DNA from: Micromussa lordhowensis
Taxonomy: Eukaryota; Cnidaria; Anthozoa; Scleractinia; Lobophylliidae
Direction: 5' to 3'
NCBI GenBank assembly: GCA_964020085.1
Contig: OZ026606.1
Span: 1,521,060-1,585,059 of the forward strand
Length of the DNA: 64,000 bases
The position numbers were made by a program, and so were the translations under genes. The notes beneath the pieces were generated by a model that worked only from the letters and a program-made list of their open reading frames with translations, made no database searches and had not been told where the DNA came from. Of this stretch, positions 24,902 to 36,392 are shown in pieces; the first letter of the stretch is position 1, and every line of letters begins with the position of its first letter.

Positions 24902-26982
24902 CCTATAATAAGGAGTAATTTATCACCCATGATGTTATTCTGTAAATTCCCCAGCCCTGTTCTTGTTTTGGAATGCAACTGAAAAGTCCCAAGGGAAAGT
25001 AATAAAGGATTCACTGTATTCTAAAGAGTTCTTGATTTGTAGTCTGTGAATTTTGATCAAAGGCCTGTTTAATAAGGACATTTAATAGCTACTCATAATC
25101 TTTAAGACCCAATAACAATGTACTATTATTATAAAAATTAATAGCCAGCTGTACATGAAATTAACAGCATAAATACATTTCAATAGTATCCATAGATAGT
25201 ATAATATCAATTTAATTTATTATGAAATTGCAAGAATGTAATACAGTAATAATTAGTTTTTTTTATAATGGATGGAATTTTTACACTTTGTGACAAGTGC
25301 TTCAGTCTCTGCAACCAGAAGTTCACTGGTACACAGAACGAGCACAGCACTTGCACTCCAAGGAAAACTCATGCACGAAAAATCGTGCCAGATAAACATG
25401 CTAAATAAACAATAATATATAAAAAAACAAGTGCATTGTTATGGAATGTAGTAGATGAATACATCACTAAACAAAATTATCCTACAAGAGCTCAAGCATC
25501 TGGGTCAAGCATCTTTAACGCCTAAATTTTTCAGGAGATTTTTAAACGTCTCTGTAACCAGACAGACTTCAATTACATTAATATTGCTAATATTCCTACT
25601 ACAGCTACCAATCTAAATCTTGATGCGGCTCACATGTCACCCCACATAAAGGAATCCAAGAGCAGAATCCAATGACTGGGCTGGAATCCAGATTATGTCG
25701 CTATGGATTACGGATTTTAAGCATTGCAAGGGTCTAGATTTCAAATCCAGACTCCTTTACTTTGGATATTTCTTATTTTGACATTTCATTCAATTCAGTT
25801 TTCAGAACTTGCCAAAAACACATAACAATAAAAATTCAGGCAACTTGAAAAAAACTCTTGACTAACGTCAAACAGAGAAAACTAGTTAACTCAAATAGTA
25901 CAGTTTTCACTCCTGCAAAGCTGGATTAAGGTACGTTTCAGAGATAAGAAAGGAATGATATCATGATGTAAGTTAAATTCCTCACTCAATGGAGTTGAGA
26001 TCATAGTTTCTTTGATTCGTAAAATTTTCTGGACACTTCTTGCACATCCATGCACTAAAGAATATCATTAAAAATCGAATCATTGGATATGCAACTCAAG
26101 GGTTTCATTGTATATGAGCAATTAAACCGTGCTCTACAAATAATTTTTTTTTTGGGTGGGGGAAGGGGTTGGCTATCCATCATCTTTTATCCAATGCTTG
26201 CTTGTGGAATAATAACATGAAATAACCTATGTTTTTACTCGGTTATTATACAGCCCTGTCAAACTGTGCACGCAGCTGGCTTTCTTTAGCTGCCTACAAT
26301 AAAGTTCTTGTCACCTTCTTCACGGTAGAGTTCACGAATCCTGACTTACAACAAATTCATCTCTGGCCCTACTACTCAGCTTTTGTCCTGCCTGCTGCAA
26401 AAATACATTTTAATCAGGGGCTGACTAATATTAATGAGAAGAAAATTCTACATCATAACTGTATTCAAAAGAGCTGATGCATCTTCTGACTAAATTAACA
26501 AATTAGAACAAGTACATTATTGAACTGACTGACAGCCAGCTAACCCCTTTTTTGTTTGCATGGTGGATATTGATTGGGGAAAGTGCGTTCGATGCTGGTA
26601 ATAGGCATAAAAATTCTCTGGAATATTTGGCCTGTTTCAACAGATTACTGTACCCAAATTATGAGAAAAGCCATGTCTACTGTCCTGACATCCTGAAATA
26701 TTAAGTTACCTGCCTGGTATATAACTAGCAAGACATCTCACTTGGCCCAATTTGGGTAAGGTAAATACCTAATTGTTCCGGTTTGGTACCCTTTGGTGCA
26801 TATCAGACTCATTATTTTGGTCTTACCATGGTTATTTTGGCTCACCAAAATACAAATCATGACTTGGCCACACTCACCTGATATGCCCTCAAAGTGTACC
26901 AAAAAAATGCGACTAGGCATAGGATTAGCAATAACATGTCAATTTAATATCAGTCGTATCATTTAGCTTGACAGAAATAGAC

Positions 26983-26988
26983 TTTATT
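26983..26988 (-). terminator. Candidate poly(A) signal of EMC8/9
   Basis: TTTATT on the plus strand reads AATAAA on the minus strand, about 295 bases past the EMC8/9 stop codon. Assigned by position only. Confidence 0.4.
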
Positions 26989-27281
26989 TGAAAAAGCTCA
27001 CGCTGTAAATTTTATGACTTCAAGATACTGAAGCCACAAAATTAACAGTACCATTAAAAAACTCAGCAGTTCTATTGTGACAGGGTTTGAGTTGTAATAA
27101 TTAGAAGGTAGAACAAGCTCAAAGTTCTGAACTGTGACGAGACAATAAAGATATATCCATGAAGAAAAAATAACATGCAAAAAATGAATTCATTACCATA
27201 TATTATTGAATGCCTTAAAAATACTCTAGAGCAGTTCTTTCTGATAGAAATACTTTTAACAACGGCAGTAAATAATAAAAG

Positions 27282-30200
27282 TTAGCTTGCGAGTGATATG
27301 TCAACTAGTCTATTGATGTCTTTGTTGAGCCAGTCTTGTGTGATGTCGTCAAGATGATTGTCAAAGTCTATAAGACTCTGATAAGCTTTTCCTTCTAGAA
27401 GCTCTGTAGCGAGTCCAAGTGAGTCTTCTCCGCCATCAAGCAATCTACAAAGAAACAGTTGAAAGCAATTTAGACTGTTCTTCCACTGCTGCTACAGTTT
27501 TTCAAAACTTTCAACAGTAAATATGTGATTTATAATAATTTCTTTGAAAGAATGTCTTGCAACATCTTCTAAAGGGTTGTAGGAACACAGCCTTCGCCAG
27601 GTGGCTTTGTTCAGTATTCAAATTACAGGCTTAGACATGAAGACTTATTAAAAACTGTAATAAAGAACAATTAAAGCCATATGTCATTTTACAACATCAT
27701 TTGACTGGCAGTATGAAAATTCTTTCTGATGCTTCTCCTTTACTGTTTTTTTAAACATCCCAAAGAGGTTTACAAAAGTTGTGCAAATAACAATTTCCTA
27801 AATGGAGCGGGCACAAGAAAAGAAAAACATCAAATGACATCATAATGACTTCACTGATACATACAGATCTTTGTCACTTGGCTTCCATTTATTGTCTTGG
27901 ACGACAAAACACTACAAAACACAATGCAAGATGTTACTGCCTGAGAAGGAAATAATGACTTGTCATAACAACTTGAGGTTCATCTTGACAGGATTTGATT
28001 TATCATTGTTACAATAACCCAAGGCTACAATATGTGACCAAGGTCTTCAGATACTATTTTTTATTCTTTCAGCCCACTTCCCTTTCCCCTACCCTACATT
28101 TCTCTTCTACAATGCTGTGTTCCACAGGTAATGTTGATGATTTCTCAGTATGGTGTATATTGTGCAGTTGAAAATTAAGACCATGTAAATTTTGCTGTTC
28201 CCTTTGTCAGTCAATTAAATACAAGAACCTGGAAATGCAAACAACTAAGTAAGATTTTTACCTTGCAAGCTATTTCTTCACATGGTACAGACAGTTTTGT
28301 ATTATCAACCTGCCCAGGAAGAAGAAAGAAAGATCACCTCGTCAGTGCTTGTCACAAAGACTTGTCAACTACATAACATAGAGCATAAACCTGACTGTGT
28401 CTTATAGCTCAGAGATATACTCACTTACCATTAAGATAAAACCATTGTTAAATTGATCACATATTTTCTCACCAATCTTGTAACATATTGCATTAGGACT
28501 GTAAACAAGAGCAAAATAACAGAATTAATCAAAAGTAGGGAATGACTGTATGAGAGTTCCAAAAAGCTATGCAGTACAAGCTTAATTGTTTTTTTTTTTC
28601 ACAGAACTTTCTCAAACTCACTATTCATGAAGTATAAACAAAGGGAAATCATGGCCATAACAAAGTTTGGATATCTGATCATAATTAGCATAGATTTTTG
28701 TGATTTTATTTCTCTGTTTTCTCCTTAGTTTAAGTTTCAATTGAGAAGATGTAATTATATCAAACAATAAAGACAGTGTTTTACCCCATTTCCAAACATC
28801 TTGAAGTTCGTCAAAAATACTCTGCCAAGCGTCTTTTTTTCAACTTTCTTCTCAGTGTATTTGATACATTACTACTCATACTCTTGTGTTTCTATAAATC
28901 TTACAGAAACACAGATACATTTTCTATATATTACATTCAACTTACCTATTGTCATTGATATGTTCATTAGCTTGATAATAACCAACTATCTGTAAGCCAC
29001 TCTCTTTACAATGAATATCAACCTGCAGAAATAATGGAAGAATAAACTCAGAATTAACAACTTTTACTACTGGTAGACAAGTTCACTGAATATACTCTAT
29101 ACCATAAAAATGTTTGGTTATATAAGCTGTCACCCAGATTTAGTCTTAAAAAATTCTACTTTTGGCTGGCGTATAAGTGCTTTTTAGTGGCATAAACTGG
29201 CTGTGCTAGTGCTGTGTTTGCGACCGTCTGTTGAGTAGGTGTTTTTATGTTTTTAGCCTTAACTTGCATTGAATGTAATTTAATCAACTGATCTTAATTT
29301 CCTTCATTTCAGTTTATTTATTTATTATATAATATCGTAATTGGCTGCCTGGCTCCACTAGCCCCTATGGCTAAACATAAATGGGCTAACCTGAGTGTTA
29401 TTCAGGCTAACTTGAGTGATATTCAGGTAAACTGGAGCACTATTTAGGCCTAGATGTAGTCTACAAATGTCATACACAAGTGGGGGGAGAGTTGGTTCAT
29501 AACCAGAATTTTTTGGTATCACTTAAGTTGAGGGGAAGCTTAAAAGCTGAGCAGGGGGCTTACAACTAGCATTTTATGCTATGCCAGTATCTTCATACTA
29601 GGCATCTATATGATAAAACAATAAAGTGACAAACTTACACAGTGCAAAAATAAATCAAAATACACTGTCCAGTGGTGCATTACAACATAGTAAAATTCAT
29701 TTAATAGTTTATATCACAGATCAAGGCTGTCATTAAGGTTTGAGTCACCTGTAGCTTTCACCTACACATCTGTAACAAACGTGTTACTTTGTGGATGAAT
29801 TATATCAACAAAGGGCAATTTCTCTCGTAACATCAAGGGCCTATCAAGCATATGCAGCCTTTAGATGGTCCTCAATCACAGCCCAGCAAATTTACAAATT
29901 TTCTTCAAGTATCAATCAGTCCTTATTTTCCCCTGAAGGACCTTTGTCAAAGCATAGATAAGAAACTGTGCTAGTAATGCAGTTGTGACTTGAGTGCATT
30001 ACAGGAGATCAGCCGGTTTAACCCTGGCCTGAATCACTGTTTCATGTTCTAAGCAACACACTTTACTTTGTCTCTGTCCACCCAGGGGTATAAGAAGCTT
30101 ATATCCAAATTGCTATAAGAGAATTCGATTTTTTTTCTTAATACACATGCGACACTGAAAATAGATGAAGGTTGAGGATCTGGGCCTGTAAGTATCGTCA

Positions 30201-30603
30201 TGTGCGAAATTAGAGATTTATTTTTCCTATCTTAGTCGCTAACACAATAAGCTTAAATCTAAAACAAAAAAAATTAGAAATGTAAAATAATGAGCGGCTT
30301 TTGACTGGCACCTCTCTGACAAGTCGACAAAACAAACACTTAAGGGACAAATTATTTAATAAACTGGCCCAAGAGCGAATCAATAAAGAAAATAAACGAT
30401 TTTCTTACCCTTGCCAGGGCAACTTCTAGCATCGGTGCCAGACCAAGACAAATATGAAACAAAGGAATGGCGTCTAGGACAAAAATTTCACCATCTTGAA
30501 GGTTTTCGTCGCCCAGAAGAACTCCATTCACAGCTTTGTGGGGGTATTTCGAGGTGTGTAAGAGGATCTTGGCGTATGCCCTCGGCGACACTCGAAGTTT
30601 CAT
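27282..30603 (-). CDS. EMC8: ER membrane protein complex subunit 8/9
   Basis: Six minus-strand exons, 30603-30409, 29022-28946, 28498-28429, 28309-28262, 27911-27865 and 27444-27282, total 600 bases: 199 aa plus stop. All junctions are GT-AG and the phase is kept throughout. Recognisable EMC8/9 (MPN-fold, UPF0172) sequence runs from end to end: YPHKAVNGVLLGDEN, AIPLFHICLGLAPMLEVAL, IVGYYQANEHIND, CYKIGEKICDQFNNGF, VDNTKL, and the C-terminal SLIDFDNHLDDITQDWLNKD. The MPN metalloprotease JAMM zinc ligands are not present, as in the family. EMC8/9 is a cytosolic-side subunit of the ER complex that inserts membrane proteins. A single gene at this locus cannot be told apart as EMC8 or EMC9; invertebrates usually have one. 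The start ATG at 30603 gives the expected N-terminus. Introns of up to 1.4 kb hold only a small tandem repeat. Confidence 0.95.
29385..29448. repeat. Three-copy tandem repeat in EMC8/9 intron 1
   Basis: GCTAACCTGAGTGTTATTCA, GCTAACTTGAGTGATATTCA and GTAAACTGGAGCACTATTTA follow each other at 21-22-base spacing. Confidence 0.6.
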
Positions 30604-30727
30604 GATTTTGATGTCGCTCTCAAGGGCTGCAATTCATGATCCTACCAAACTTTGTCCGCCATGATGATTCAGAAATGCGTGGTGCTGGGTAACCACGCCA
30701 AAAAATTTAAATTATTATTAATGTATT

Positions 30728-30733
30728 ATTTAA

Positions 30734-30807
<74 letters not shown>

Positions 30808-30808
30808 A

Positions 30809-30845
<37 letters not shown>

Positions 30846-30851
30846 TTTTAT
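30728..30851. repeat. Fold-back MITE-like element just upstream of EMC8/9
   Basis: Arms AACAATTATTCCATGAGCGC / GCGCGAGTGGAATAATTGTT and TTGGATATGAGATGAT / ATCATCTCATATCCAA enclose a central palindrome (AGCCAACGAGGCGC with GCGCCGAGTTGGCT). It starts about 125 bases upstream of the EMC8/9 start codon, so within its promoter region. Confidence 0.75.
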
Positions 30852-31127
30852 TAAAAACGCCTCCCAAAAATAGAAAACTAGGCTACAATAAAAACAAAAA
30901 GGCCCTAAAAATCACGCATACGCTCGCCATCTTTGTAGATCATGGTATAATGGCTCATATAACATGATGGCTAAGCCAATGAAATCCCTCGAATTGCGTT
31001 ATCCAATGATCCAGTTTTTAATAATACGGTATATAATTCATGCTAGCATGCATATAGAGCACTTTCTTTATGTTATTACCGTATATGGTATATAATTATA
31101 TGGCATAACATCCTAATATGGAAGAGA

Positions 31128-32776
31128 CTTCACTCACCTTCACTTGTACGTACTCACCTTCACTTGTATTCACTCACCTTCACTTGTATTCACCTTCCTT
31201 CACTTGTATTCACTCTCCTTCACTTGTATTCACTCTCCTTCACTTGTATTCACTCTCCTTCACTTGTATTCACTCTCCTTCACTTGTATTCACTCACCTT
31301 CACTTGTATTCACTCACCTTCACTTGTATTCACTCACCTTCACTTGTATTCACTCACCTTCACTTGTATTCACTTTCCTTCACTTGTATTCACTCTCCTT
31401 CAGTTGTATTCACTCACCTTCACTTGTATTCACTCACCTTCACTTGTATTCACTCACCTTCACTTGTATTCACTCACCTTCACTTGTATTCACTCACCTT
31501 CACTTGTATTCACTCACCTTCACTTGTATTCACTCTCCTTCACTTGTATTCACTCTCCTTCACTTGTATTCACTCTCCTTCACTTGTATTCACTCTCCTT
31601 CACTTGTATTCCCTTTCCTTCACTTGTATTCACTTTCCTTCACTTGTATTCACTCACCTTCACTTGTATTCACTCTCCTTCACTTGTATTCACTCTCCTT
31701 CACTTGTATTCACTCACCTTCACTTGTATTCACTCACCTTCACTTGTATTCACTCACCTTCACTTGTATTCACTCACCTTCACTTGTATTCACTCTCCTT
31801 CACTTGTATTCACTCTCCTTCACTTGTATTCACTCACATTCACTTGTGTTCACTCACCTTCACTTGTATTCACTCACCTTCACTTGTATTCACTCTCCTT
31901 CACTTGTATTCACTCTCCTTCACTTGTATTCACTTTCCTTCACTTGTATTCACTTTCCTTCACTTGTATTCACTCACCTTCACTTGTATTCACTCACCTT
32001 CACTTGTATTCACTCTCCTTCACTTGTATTCACTCTCCTTCACTTGTATTCACTCTCCTTCACTTGTATTCACTCACCTTCACTTGTATTCACTCTCCTT
32101 CACTTGTATTCACTCACCTTCACTTGTATTCACTTTCCTTCACTTGTATTCACTCTCCTTCACTTGTATTCACTCACCTTCACTTGTATTCACTCACCTT
32201 CACTTGTATTCACTCTCCTTCACTTGTATTCACTCTCCTTCACTTGTATTCACGCTCCTTCACTTGTATTCACTCACCTTCACTTGTATTCACTCTCCTT
32301 CACTTGTATACACTCACCTTCACTTGTATTCACTCACCTTCACTTGTACGCACTCATCTTCACTTTTACGCACTCACCTTCACTTGTATTCACTCACCTT
32401 CACTTTTACGCACTCTCCTTCACTTGTACGCACTCACCTTCACTTTTACGCACTCACCTTCACTTGTATGCACTCACCTTCACTTTTACGCACTCACCTT
32501 CACTTGTACGCACTCACCTTCACTTGTACGCACTCCCCTTCACTTGTGCGTACTCACCTTCAATTGTACGCACTCACCTTCACTTGTATTCACTCACCTT
32601 CACTTGTACGCACTCACCTTCACTTGTACGCACTCACCTTCACTTGTGCGTACTCACCTTCAATTGTACGCACTCACCTTCACTTGTATTCACTCACCTT
32701 TACTTGTACGCACTCACCTTCACTTGTAGTCACTCACCTTCAATTGTATTCACTCTCCTTCACTTGTACGCACTCA
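31128..32776 (+). repeat. Left minisatellite arm, about 82 copies of a 20-bp unit
   Basis: The monomer is CTTCACTTGTATTCACTCAC, varying mainly at the last five bases (CTCAC, CTCTC, CTTTC) and at TATT versus TACG. The period stays exactly 20 bases over the whole arm with no insertion or deletion. Copies with TACGCACTCAC are concentrated in the inner quarter (32341-32776). Three plus-strand frames stay open only because the unit has no stop in any phase; they would encode LHLYSLTFTCIHSPSLVFTH over and over and are not believed to be genes. Confidence 0.95.
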
Positions 32777-32981
32777 AATGGACTTGTAAGAGAGCGGTCA
32801 TTGACCATTGTGGGGGAGTGCCGGTATTATTCCAAAGGCGAGGGACCAAACATTGTGAAAGGATTTAGGCTGTTTTGTTATTAATTTGTTGAATAATAAA
32901 ACAATTATCCTGCTCAATCTCGCGGAATATCGTCTGACGATATTGAAACTTAATATGTTAATAGGTTAATAATGCTTAAGG
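32777..32981. other. Unique central spacer of the Foldback-like element
   Basis: About 205 bases without the 20-bp unit. It contains an AT-rich imperfect hairpin (TTGTTATTAA ... AATAATAAAACAA, about 32876-32906) and a small inverted pair ATATCGTCTGACGATAT (32926-32942). No open frame or known domain. Confidence 0.6.
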
Positions 32982-34597
32982 GTGAAGGAGAGTGAATACA
33001 AGTGAAGAAGAGTGGATACAAGTGAAGGTGAGTACGTACAAGTGAAGGTGAGTGAATACAAGTGAAGGTGAGTGAATAAAAGTGAAGGTGAGTGAATACA
33101 AGTGAATGAGAGTGAATACAAGTGAACGTGAGTGAATACAAGTGAAGGTGAGTGCGTACAAGTGAAGGTGAGTGAATACAAGTGAAGGTGAGTGAATACA
33201 AGTGAAGGTGAGTGAATACAAGTGAATGAGAGTGAATACAAGTGAAGGTGAGTGAATACAAGTGAAGGTGAGTGCGTACAAGTGAAGGTGAGTGAATACA
33301 AGTGAAGGTGAGTGAATACAAGTGAAGGTGAGTGAATACAAGTGAATGAGAGTGAATACAAGTGAAGGTGAGTGAATACAAGTGAAGGTGAGTGCGTACA
33401 AGTGAAGGTGAGTGAATACAAGTGAAGGTGAGTGAATACAAGTGAAGGAGAGTGAATACAAGTGAAGGTGAGTGAATACAAGTGAATGAGAGTGAATACA
33501 AGTGAAGGAGAGTGCGTACAAGTGAAGGTGAGTGAATACAAGTGAAGGTGAGTGAATACAAGTGAAGGTGAGTGAAAACAAGTGAAGGTGAGTGCGTACA
33601 AGTGAAGGTGATTGCGTACAGGTGAAGGTGAGTGCGTACAAGTGAAGGTGAGTGAATACAAGTGAAGGTGAGTGAATACAAGTGAAGGTGAGTGAAAACA
33701 AGTGAAGGTGAGTGCGTACAAGTGAAGGTGATTGCGTACAGGTGAAGGTGAGTGCGTACAAGTGAAGGTGAGTGAATACAAGTGAAGGTGAGTGAATACA
33801 AGTGAAGGTGAGTGAATACAAGTGAAGGAGAGTGAATACAAGTGAACGTGAGTGAATACAAGTGAAGGTGAGTGCGTACAAGTGAAGGTGAGTGAATACA
33901 AGTGAAGGTGAGTGAATACAAGTGAAGGTGAGTGAATACAAGTGAATGAGAGTGAATACAAGTGAAGGTGAGTGAATACAAGTGAAGGTGAGTGCGTACA
34001 AGTGAAGGTGAGTGAATACAAGTGAAGGTGAGTGAATACAAGTGAAGGTGAGTGAATACAAGTGAATGAGAGTGAATACAAGTGAAGGTGAGTGAATACA
34101 AGTGAAGGTGATTGCGTACAGGTGAAGGTGAGTGCGTACAAGTGAAGGTGAGTGAATACAAGTGAAGGTGAGTGAATACAAGTGAATGAGAGTGAATACA
34201 AGTGAAGGTGAGTGAATACAAGTGAAGGTGATTGCGTACAGGTGAAGGTGAGTGCGTACAAGTGAAGGTGAGTGAATACAAGTGAAGGTGAGTGAATACA
34301 AGTGAAGGTGAGTGAATACAAGTGAAGGTGAGTGAATACAAGTGAAGGTGAGTGAATACAAGTGAAGGTGAGTGAATACAAGTGAATGAGAGTGAATACA
34401 AGTGAAGGTGAGTGCGTACAAGTGAAGGTGAGTGCGTACAAGTGAAGGTGAGTGAATACAAGTGAAGGTGAGTGAATACAAGTGAAGGTGAGTGAATACA
34501 AGTGAAGGTGAGTGAATACAAGTGAAGGAGAGTGAATACAAGTGAAGGTGAGTGAATACAAGTGAAGGTGAGTACGTACAAGTGAAGGTGAGTGAAG
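32982..34597 (-). repeat. Right minisatellite arm, about 80 copies, inverted
   Basis: The same 20-base unit in reverse complement (plus-strand reading AGTGAAGGTGAGTGAATACA), again with a strict 20-base period and no indels. A higher-order 120-base unit of six monomers is visible: the variant AGTGAATGAG recurs at 33101, 33221 and 33341, and again at 33941, 34061 and 34181; AGTGAAAACA recurs at 33571 and 33691. Variant order does not mirror the left arm. Most copies contain AAGGTGAGT, a perfect 5' splice-site consensus. Minus-strand frames are open for the trivial reason given for the left arm. Confidence 0.95.
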
Positions 34598-34820
34598 TCT
34601 CTTCCATATTAGGATGTTATGCCATATTAGTATATACCATGTATGGTCATAACATAAAGTGCTCTATATGCATGCTAGCATGAAGTATATACCATTATTA
34701 CTCCTGGTAGTAAAATTTTTGGCCATCAGAAAATTATGCAAGAAGCAGTTGAAAATAGCGCGTCATTTCTCAGATGAGAATTAATACTTGACTAATTCTT
34801 AGCTCTGATCAGTTATAATT

Positions 34821-34984
34821 AACAAATTGCCGTCAGTTTTTCATGCGTCTGTCTTGTTATTGATCATGAAATTCGTAATAACATCGGTCATGGTAGCTGT
34901 GGATCCACAGACTATTTTGACAATGTTATGACGAAATTCATTGTCAATAACAAAACAGACGCATGAGAAACTGGGTCAATTTGT
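34821..34984. repeat. Fold-back MITE-like element
   Basis: AACAAATTG...CAGTTTTTCATGCGTCTGT...TTATTGA on the left pairs with TCAATAA...ACAGACGCATGAGAAACTG...CAATTTGTT on the right, around a central GCTGTGGATCCACAG palindrome. A further partial copy of the same family (CATGTGTCTGTCCGCTTATT) follows at 35041. Confidence 0.65.
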
Positions 34985-35250
34985 TTTTTACGATAACATG
35001 AGTCGTCAAAGTCATTGACGTATCGCATAAATTATAAATTCATGTGTCTGTCCGCTTATTGACAATGAAAATTAGCCAATAAGCGCGCCAGAATTTCTGC
35101 AGTTTTTGTTAAAATAAACTCCATCGAGACCTTCACCAAACAATAGGTGATGATTAAGTTACAAAACTCGCACAATTACATCTGCTTCCATTCCAGAAAC
35201 CTAACAAAGTTGTCCCAAGTTACTTTCTTGATAAAAGATCAAACCAAAAC

Positions 35251-35306
35251 AAAACAACTTATCATATCATATTATAACAAAACAACTTATCATATCATAT
35301 TATAAT
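35251..35306. repeat. Two-copy tandem repeat
   Basis: AAAACAACTTATCATATCAT plus ATTATAA occurs twice in a row at 28-base spacing. Confidence 0.7.
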
Positions 35307-36386
35307 AACCATTTAATAATAATAACCATAATAATAATTCATGGCCCTCGAAAGTCACAATAATACCGTTCGTAATTGGTGCTCTTGAAAGCGTATCAAA
35401 AGTTGGAAGTCCTGGTTTGGCAAGTTAGATGTACCTGATTTTCTTGGAATTTTTCAATTATCGGCCATTCTTGGAACCACTTATCTGTTGCGGAAAGTGT
35501 TGTCTAAGCTAAGGGGAGTTGCCGAGACACAAACAACATTTCCCAGTGAAACACCCGACAACTGGAGAGAATCGAATAATAAAAATAATTATGATGATGA
35601 TAATGACAATAACAAGATGAATAATAATTCACAAATTTGACGATTTTAGGCTAAAGATTTTAGGTGTGCCACCTGCGACGGGGACAAATGGCCAACATGG
35701 CTAACCTGACTCAGCAGAATGGAACCCTGTTCAATTTCCTGTCCAGGAAAGTTCTTAAACTCTCCACACGTTTTTTTATACTTTCCAGATGGGATCTTTA
35801 CTTGCAATGTAAATCCAGGCAAAAACTGCTAACAAAGGACTGTTTTTGGTAGTCTTCCTAATATAGTCCTTACTGTCTTGGGTCAAGGCATTGAAGTGGA
35901 AATCATAAAATCACACAATAAAACAACCGTTTGCTTTGTAATTTTGCTACATTCACCACCCTGGTTCCAGAGGGTTTCAATACTTTATAAATAAAAATTG
36001 AGCCACCAGACAACTACCATCAAAATAAAGAATTTTATAAAAACCTCTGGGACCAGGTGTGTATGTTCATTTGACAACTTTATTACTGTTCATCTTTTTA
36101 TATTGTCCTATTTCTAAACCATTTTCTGATGTAATTCCTTTTCAAATAAAGTGCAATGACTTCTGAGGAAAGCACAAAATTCCAAGTTCCATGATAAACC
36201 TCCCTCATAATAATCTAAGCCCATGAAAAAACCTTAAGCAAGAACTATACACACCCAAGACGCATTGTTTTTTAGCTCTATAATGAAGTGTAATTCATGG
36301 GACAGAAGAGTACTTGTTTTTCTCTACAAGTTTTTAGACCGTTTAAAAACAATCAACAACACAGTTTAACTTGGTTATAGGCACTC

Positions 36387-36392
36387 TTTATT
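36387..36392 (-). terminator. Candidate poly(A) signal of RAB2
   Basis: TTTATT on the plus strand (AATAAA on the minus) about 1.1 kb past the RAB2 stop. The 3' UTR would span about 36.37-37.48 kb. Assigned by position only. Confidence 0.35.

Larger units (their letters stand above)
24236..27281. other. Intergenic region between TMEM42-like and EMC8/9 genes
   Basis: AT-rich with no recognised exon. It must contain the TMEM42-like promoter at the left (head upstream of 24235) and the EMC8/9 3' UTR at the right. A short hairpin (24821-24901) is listed separately. The plus-strand open frame at 23997-24386 is the antisense of TMEM42-like exon 1. Confidence 0.45.
31019..34699. mobile_element. Giant Foldback-like palindromic element built of inverted 20-bp minisatellite arrays
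   Basis: Unique terminal segments are inverted copies of each other: left 31019-31127 and right 34598-34699 both contain (left-hand reading) TAATAAT, CATGCTAGCATGCATATAGA, GCACTTT, TGGCATAACATCCTAATATG and GAAGAGACTTCACT. Each leads into a long array of the same 20-base monomer in opposite orientation, and a unique spacer of about 205 bases lies in the middle (32777-32981). Terminal inverted repeats filled with short tandem units around a small middle are the hallmark of Foldback-class elements such as FB and Galileo in Drosophila and TU in sea urchin. No transposase is encoded, so this copy would be non-autonomous. Exact ends and target duplication could not be fixed; TAATAAT may be the terminus. 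Confidence 0.75.
34700..36386. other. Intergenic region between the Foldback-like element and RAB2 3' end
   Basis: No exon is recognised. It contains a fold-back element (34821-34984), a short direct repeat (35251-35306) and AT-rich simple stretches. Confidence 0.45.

Noticed and set aside
31128..34597. CRISPR array
   Set aside because: Repeats are directly contiguous with no spacers and the genome is eukaryotic.
31118..34607. Six open frames of 521-588 aa across the minisatellite arms
   Set aside because: They exist because the 20-base unit has no stop in three phases of one strand; all encode the same 20-residue phrase, with no start context, splice support or non-repeat sequence.
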